Source: Plecoglossus altivelis (Eukaryota > Chordata > Actinopteri > Osmeriformes > Plecoglossidae). Taken from it: a stretch of 64,000 bases of DNA. The stretch lies in assembly GCA_036571765.1 (NCBI GenBank), contig BROE01000003.1:6486336-6550335 (forward strand), given 5' to 3'. Below the pieces are notes generated by a model. The model was given only the letters and a program-made list of their open reading frames with translations. It ran no database searches and was not told the origin of the DNA. The position numbers were made by a program, and so were the translations under genes. Within the stretch, counting starts at the first letter, position 1. Each line of letters starts with the position of its first letter. Of the stretch, positions 60,387 to 64,000 are shown one piece after another.

Positions 60387-62942
60387 GTAGGTTTAGTAAG
60401 TAACGTTCAGGTCAGGTGACCACAAAAAGGTTAACCAAAGCTAATTTGCTATTTATATTCACTGTGTTGAATTTGGACAACTATTACATTTGAATTTAGA
60501 GACTGCGTTCAATCGCAATGTATTATAATACACGGTAGTCTATTCTGTGGAAAATGTGCAGTTTTATTAAATGTTTCAATGAGAGTATACTTATTTTGAA
60601 ATGGTTGAGTAGTTTGGCCTTGAGGGTCACAGTGAGTATTAGTGATTGATGAGTGACTTGTGGTTAGTGGGCACTCACACATCAATGCATAAGCACTGTA
60701 TGCACATATGCTACTGTATATTTAATGAGAGGTATTGTTGTTGGGTATCCCTATCCGTCTGCTCCAGCTTGTTACTAGGATGTACTGATGGGAGGGGTGG
60801 GGGGGAGGGAATGCACTTCAGAATACCCCACTGCCTCTGTCCCTATCGTTAGGACCCTTTAACCTATTGGTCACGCCATAGTGTAGCACAGTTGCTTGGC
60901 AGAGATGCTGCCAGGGAGATTAGGTTGTTTACCCGGACGACTTTGTGTGATTGGTTCTATCGACACAGCGGGAGAAGGTCCCTCTTTGAACCTAGCGTTG
61001 GTGTAGGGGTCCTATGACTCCCTCTTACTGTTACCCTCTCTTTCTATATTTAACATTTGGAACTCTTTCTTTATCTGTATCTCTCACACTTTCTCACTCT
61101 CCCCTCTCTCTGTGTCTCTTTCTCATGCTCTCCCCTCTTTCTCTCTGTCTCTTTTGCTCTCTCATTCTCTCACTGTCCAGTGTCTTCTGTCAGCCTAATT
61201 CCATCTCACTCTGACCTACCCTCTATTTCATTTGCTTGTAATATTTCGTGTTACTCAGTGTTACACAGACTTACTTGACAAGAAGACTTACTAGACTTCA
61301 GGAGACCTTTGTATAGGGTGAATCCTTGAGGGCTTTTTTCTATTACCAGAATCTCTCTCTGTTTGACCAGGTTTAATGGCTGTATGGGAACTCATCTTAA
61401 TACTTGATTATTATCCCAGAGTCGCTTTATACCAAGGCTGTATGTAAACTGCATGTTAAGGGAGACTTCAGTACTCATTCAGTACGAGTCCTCACAAGAA
61501 TAACACTGGAGACTTGAGACTGACCAAATGTCAGCTTTGCCCCCACTCTTGAATAATTTATGTCCGAGAGCACTGTGCTTTTCATCTCTGATTGTGATGG
61601 TAGCATCTTTAATTAATAACCTCAGCCTATGTAGAGGCCATGGATGGCCTTGTAGAGGTTGGGCACTGACTCTTAGAGAGGCAGACCTGCTGTGAGAGTG
61701 ATTGTGTTTGACCGTAGCTCTTCCAGAAGATAGCCCGAGATAAATGACTGGTATCTGCTCTGTTCCCCTTCCTTTGACTGTCTCCTTCATCCAGAGCAAT
61801 TGACTGGTGTGACTGAATGCATTTGCTGTTTGGAGCATGAGACTCTGGGCCACTGGAAACTGGGATTTTTGTAGTGGAAAGGAAGTCTTGTGCTTACCTA
61901 GACTGCTCTTTCTATCTTCTCCCCTCCTCTACTCTCTTCTCTATGGTTGAGTGGGTCTGCAGTGAGGGACCTCAGTGAGCTAGGCTGCTGTCAGCTCCAT
62001 CAGCTAGGCTGTGACAGTGAACCTAACTCGTAAGCAGGGTCTGGGGATTGAGGCTCGTGGTCCGGAGCAAGGGTGGATGGTGGCTTGTAGTCCACGGCTG
62101 GGTGGGGAGGCCTGTGAACTGATGATGTCAGACAGTTACACTCCACACTCTGACAGCCCTGAGATGAGACTCTGAATCTGTGAACTTTTCCAAGAGCTGA
62201 ACCTGTAACAATTTGAACCCTCAAAGGTTTTCTTTGATGTGTTGAAGCACTTTATCTGCACTTTGTACAGTTGTGTTACACCCCTTTGGGGCCACTCTTT
62301 TTGTTACTCTAACTAAAGACAAACGCATTTGAGTCTTTCACAGAGTTACACTAGATATTACACTACAATACTTTGGTTGAAAGTGGAGCTTAGTTTCCTC
62401 CCCTCTCTTCTTTCTTTCTCCTTTTCTCCTTTTCTTCTCCACACCATCCCTCCCTCCCTCCCTCCCTCCATCTCGGTCTGTCTTTCCACTCTCATGTTTT
62501 CTTGTCTGCCTCATCCTCTCTCCCTCTCTAATTCTCCCTTACTCTGTCTATGTCTCTCTCTCCATCTCCCTCAAACCTCTCCATGTTAGTGAGCTGAGCC
62601 AAGAGCAGCAGAAGGCCAGGTGGAAGGACTGATCTGATGAACCTGGGGGGGCAGCTCTAATCCCCTCTCCCCCACAGGTGTAGGGCCTGCTCCATTATTC
62701 CACTGCTGCTGCCTCTGCCGCCTCCCCTCTGTAAGGGTTGTGCAGGGAGGACCTAAGCTCAAGGAGATCGACAAGGCAGGATTCACAAAATGACAGGGGC
62801 TTAATGGGGACAGGGCTGCCTCTTCCTCCCAGTGCACTGAACACGTCTCAAACTCATGAAGGGATTTCATTATTAATTTGAAGGGCACTTTGAGTAGGAA
62901 TTCAACTGTGCCCAACTGTACCCTTCTGAACAGATTTGTAGT

Positions 62943-62959
62943 GTGGGTGTGTGTGTGTT

Positions 62960-63017
<58 letters not shown>
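62943..63017 (+). repeat. (GT)n microsatellite
   Basis: Nearly pure GT tract with single interruptions in its first 25 bases, then about 27 perfect units. Confidence 0.95.
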
Positions 63018-63020
<3 letters not shown>

Positions 63021-63759
63021 AAGCTATGAATGTATGAATGTGAATGTCTGTGTGAGAGAGAGTGCGTGTGTAAGGGAAAGAGAGTGTGTATGGTCAGCAT
63101 TACATTAGTGTTCAGTACCTGTGTTCGATGTTAGAGGACAACACAGATGAATATCTTAGACTGGTTGCCAGATGTGATGCTATGATATAAGAGTAGTAGG
63201 GCCTAGCTGCAGTTAATTAATCAAGTTTTTCAGTTGTAGTCATTTATTTATGGATTTGATAATGTCAACCATCTGCACAGTTGCACATTTGTACAAATGA
63301 TTAGATCCACATCAAAATTTCTCTCTTCTCGCTTTCCTTCTCTGACAGTCTAACTGGCTACTAGAAGGCTCACTGGCTAGTAATAGACTAGCAGAAAACA
63401 GGATAGTTGGCAAAAAGATTGCAGGCTAATAGATTAACCAGCTAGCAGACAAAGGGGCTAAAAGGCCATCAAACTGAACAAGCTAGCGTGCTAACAGCCA
63501 AGAAGGTTAACAAGAACACGTGTCTGTTCCGAGGGCAGATCCTCTGCTCTCCAGTCCTCATCAGTGACCTGGATCAGGGCTCTCCGGAGTGGAAGCCCCT
63601 TCTGCCCTGAGCCGTAGTACAGCACAGTACAACGCATCAGGGGGTGCCTGACATCATCACCTTATCAATATTGCAGTAAGAGTAGTGGGGAGGCTGTGGG
63701 TAGCTCTGCTTTGCTATGTAGGCCTGGGTCCCAGAGGGCTGTGGTTTACTGCAGGCATG

Positions 63760-63920
63760 AGAGAAACAGAGAGAGATGGAGAGAGATTGAGACAGGCATG
63801 GATGAAGAGAGACTTAGAATGATGGTGAGAGACTGAGAGAGATGGAAGGAGCTTAAGCGAGATGGAGACAAAGTGAGAGAGATGAGAGTTGTGAAAAGAC
63901 ATGGAGAGAGACTGACAGGG
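63760..63920 (+). repeat. GA-rich (GAGAGATG)n degenerate repeat
   Basis: Imperfect GAGAGATGGAGAGA-type units over about 160 bases, purine-rich on the plus strand. Confidence 0.8.
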
Positions 63921-64000
63921 ATTCAGAGACGGTTAATTAATTGTCCTCACCCATTCTCTCACTCATATCTGTCCTCCCTCTTCCTTTCACTCTCTCTTTC

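Larger units (their letters stand above)
60390..64000. other. Probable first intron of the unidentified gene; simple repeats only
   Basis: CT-rich tracts at 61,075-61,165 and 62,395-62,560, a long GT repeat at 62,943-63,017 and a GA-rich tract at 63,760-63,920. Around 63,510-63,610 a short more GC-rich open stretch could be an exon but has no clear splice sites. Nothing else was identified. Confidence 0.4.

Overview
This is eukaryotic DNA, almost certainly from a ray-finned (teleost) fish. The genes have GT-AG introns, some only 75 to 150 bases long. The proteins are vertebrate families, and the repeats are typical of fish: a Tc1-like transposon, a fold-back hAT MITE, a TTAA-flanked piggyBac-like MITE and a tRNA-derived SINE fragment. 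The species cannot be fixed from sequence alone. I read all exon boundaries by eye; codon phase closes across every junction of the four complete genes.

Layout. Positions 1-12.9 kb are AT-rich with few genes: one possible terminal exon at 2.4 kb and a GC-rich promoter-like patch near 9.5 kb (both weak), plus repeats. At 16.7-19.8 kb on the minus strand lie the first two coding exons of a MAP1-family (map1a-like) microtubule-associated protein gene, whose very large main exon is not recognisable here. At 22.8-30.4 kb on the minus strand is a complete nine-exon scamp2-like gene (326 aa, secretory carrier membrane protein), with a dead Tc1 element in one intron and a piggyBac-like MITE in another. 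Head to head with it on the plus strand, from about 30.9 to 34.7 kb, is trabd (363 aa, TraB domain). It is followed by selenoo (37.4-41.2 kb, 697 aa), a selenoprotein with an in-frame UGA three codons from its C-terminus and a SECIS-like fold in its 3' UTR. At 49.1-57.4 kb on the plus strand is mpped2 (293 aa, metallophosphoesterase). At 59.4-60.4 kb a promoter-like region and a His-rich first coding exon suggest the start of an unrecognised plus-strand gene that runs off the window.

How the genes relate. This is ordinary chromosomal DNA; I see no operon, phage, CRISPR or defence system. TRABD and SELENOO are also neighbours on human 22q13.33, so that pair is conserved synteny. Both families are linked to mitochondria: TRABD is reported at the outer membrane, and SELENOO is a mitochondrial protein AMPylase. 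scamp2 and trabd probably share a short bidirectional promoter. The strongest functional signal beyond protein homology is the selenocysteine module of selenoo: the UGA codon plus a SECIS candidate with a C-rich rather than AA apical loop.
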